Shown here: piece by piece, positions 62,954-64,000 of the stretch | How positions within the stretch are numbered: the first letter of the stretch is position 1 | Layout of the letters: each line of letters begins with the position of its first letter | Assembly (NCBI RefSeq): GCF_001612615.1 | Contig: NZ_BDAU01000001.1 | Coordinates: 1-64,000 of the forward strand | Direction of reading: 5' to 3' | Origin: Nocardia amikacinitolerans NBRC 108937 | GTDB lineage: Bacteria; Actinomycetota; Actinomycetes; Mycobacteriales; Mycobacteriaceae | DNA length: 64,000 bases | The notes under the pieces: generated by a model | What the model was told of the DNA's origin: nothing | Seen by the model: only the letters and a program-made list of their open reading frames with translations | Database searches by the model: none | Position numbers and translations under genes: made by a program

Positions 62954-64000
62954 GAATGCTTCCTTCCGAGTTTGCCGACCGCTGGGCGCAGCGGGACGTC
63001 GAGTGCGTCGTAGAGACCTGGCTCGGCGGCCACCAGCCAGTCGATCGCGCCGACCAACCTGCCCACCGCCGTGGCGTTGCCGCCCGCGGAGCGATTGCCG
63101 CCCTCGTCGGTGGCCTCGACCGTCACCTCGATGCGCGGGCGGCCCTCGATGATCACCCGGTGCGCGCCGTCACCGTCTGGCGGTGTCGGCCAGTCCGGCG
63201 CGCACGAGGCGTGGATGCGGGTGACGTGCTCGACGACGATGCGCGGTTCCCCGTCGACGATGCCCTGCACCTCGAAACGCACCGCGCCCTGGGTGCCTTC
63301 GGCGAACTCGCCCATCTTCGCCGTCCGCACAGTGGTCTCCAGCGCGCGCCGGTCCAGGGTCTCGCGGATCTCGTCGAGTTCAACGCCGAGCGCGCGGGCC
63401 ATCAGCCGAACCTGCCCGCCCCACACCATGGTCGGCACCGTCGGGGCGAGCATCGGCGGTTGGTAGTCCATCGGCTGGCCCATGCCGACCAGGTAGCGCA
63501 CCGAGTCGGGCTGGTCGTAGGTGGTGTAGTCGAAGATCTCCTGGCAGCGCACCACGTCCACGGTGCTCGCGAGGCCGCTGATCAGCAGCGGCAGCACATC
63601 GTTGCCCCAGCCGGGATCGACGCCGGACACGAACAGCGAACCGCCGCCCTCGTCGATGGCGGCGAGCACGGGTTCGCGCAATTCCGTTGGCGCGCTTCGC
63701 GGGTCGTAGAGCGCGTAGAGCGCCGGGGTGACCACGACCGCACCCGCGCGGATGGCGCGCACGATGTCGGCGAGGGCTTCGGCGGGACGGATATCGCCCG
63801 ACGCGGCGTAGACGACCGCGCGCGGACGAGCGGCGAGGACCGCGTCGATGTCGTCGGTGGCCGCGATGCCCAGCTCGCGGTCGAGTTCGGCGAGCGCGCC
63901 CGCATCGCGCCCGACCTTGGCGGGATCGTGGACGAGCACGCCGGTGAGATCCAGCGCCGGATGGGCATCGACGGCACGGATGGCGGCACGGCCGACATTG
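62950..64000 (-). CDS. Dihydrodipicolinate-reductase-like NAD(P)-dependent dehydrogenase (partial, runs off the right edge)
   Basis: The 3' 350 codons lie in the window. The frame stays open to the right edge, where NVGRAAIRAVDAHPAL is the usual sequence right after the GxGxxG loop, so the start is just outside. The family (2,4-diaminopentanoate dehydrogenase/DapB-like) shows VDPGWGNDVLPLLISG, FDYTTYDQPDSVRYLVGMGQPMD in parts and a C-terminal VGRLVGAIDWLVAAEPGL. Substrate unknown. Pairing with a CMD-family gene suggests one small pathway. Confidence 0.85.
   Translation of the reverse strand, partial: NVGRAAIRAVDAHPALDLTGVLVHDPAKVGRDAGALAELDRELGIAATDDIDAVLAARPRAVVYAASGDIRPAEALADIVRAIRAGAVVVTPALYALYDPRSAPTELREPVLAAIDEGGGSLFVSGVDPGWGNDVLPLLISGLASTVDVVRCQEIFDYTTYDQPDSVRYLVGMGQPMDYQPPMLAPTVPTMVWGGQVRLMARALGVELDEIRETLDRRALETTVRTAKMGEFAEGTQGAVRFEVQGIVDGEPRIVVEHVTRIHASCAPDWPTPPDGDGAHRVIIEGRPRIEVTVEATDEGGNRSAGGNATAVGRLVGAIDWLVAAEPGLYDALDVPLRPAVGKLGRKHS

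Overview
The window is high-GC actinobacterial DNA, most like Nocardia or a close mycolic-acid relative. This is inferred from the gene families present: a PknK-type kinase-regulator, UdgX, a UPF0182 membrane protein, a Tat-exported cholesterol oxidase, an actinobacterial secreted lipase, SHOCT-domain proteins and an ECF41 sigma factor. Many starts are GTG, 4-nt stop/start overlaps are common, and several genes show leaderless-type promoters. The window opens inside a CRISPR array and closes inside a gene.

1-10.6 kb: a complete type I-C CRISPR-Cas locus, all read from the minus strand. The order is leader 2, array 2 (21 repeats), cas3, a 569-bp gap with a hairpin, cas5c-cas8c-cas7c-cas4-cas1-cas2, leader 1, array 1 (runs off the left edge). 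The two arrays have repeats that differ only by two swapped base pairs in the hairpin stem. Their leaders are homologous, with an inverted-repeat box 89 nt from the first repeat in both. cas1 is broken by a one-base frameshift, so adaptation is probably lost while interference genes look intact. An internal start in cas8c could give the Cas11c small subunit.

10.65-13.3 kb: an IS256-family element with 9-bp target duplications, carrying a HAD-like passenger gene coupled to the transposase, then about 760 bp without a recognisable gene.

13.3-27.3 kb: a two-operon aromatic-acid pathway. The minus-strand operon carries a quinone-oxidoreductase-like gene, mhpB, an alpha/beta hydrolase and mhpD-F-E. 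The plus-strand operon carries a Rieske ring-hydroxylating dioxygenase (alpha, ferredoxin, reductase, beta), the C-C hydrolase and the diol dehydrogenase. The set fits phenylpropionate/cinnamate-type degradation to pyruvate and acetyl-CoA. Four copies of the operator-like palindrome GTGCCG-N5-CGGCAC sit at the operon heads and internal junctions. Three regulators (XRE-cupin, TetR, IclR) follow, then a 1099-aa PknK-like kinase/ATPase/LuxR protein (27.4-30.7 kb).

31-46 kb: a nitroreductase, an IS110-family element with a frameshifted transposase, an ECF41 sigma factor, SHOCT proteins, a DyP-peroxidase operon with two unknown partners and a YihY-type membrane protein, a 455-aa membrane protein, an MFS exporter, a GH15 glucanase and small membrane/unknown proteins.

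46-64 kb: a secreted lipase, cholesterol oxidase, TetR, a SnoaL-like protein, divergent Mut7-C/CapA genes with mirror-image starts, UPF0182, a GCS2 ligase, UdgX, a metallothionein-like Cys-rich protein, an ankyrin protein, a CoA-disulfide-reductase-like flavoprotein, an APC permease, unknown proteins, a CMD-family protein and a partial dihydrodipicolinate-reductase-like gene at the right edge. Several strong hairpin terminators separate these units.
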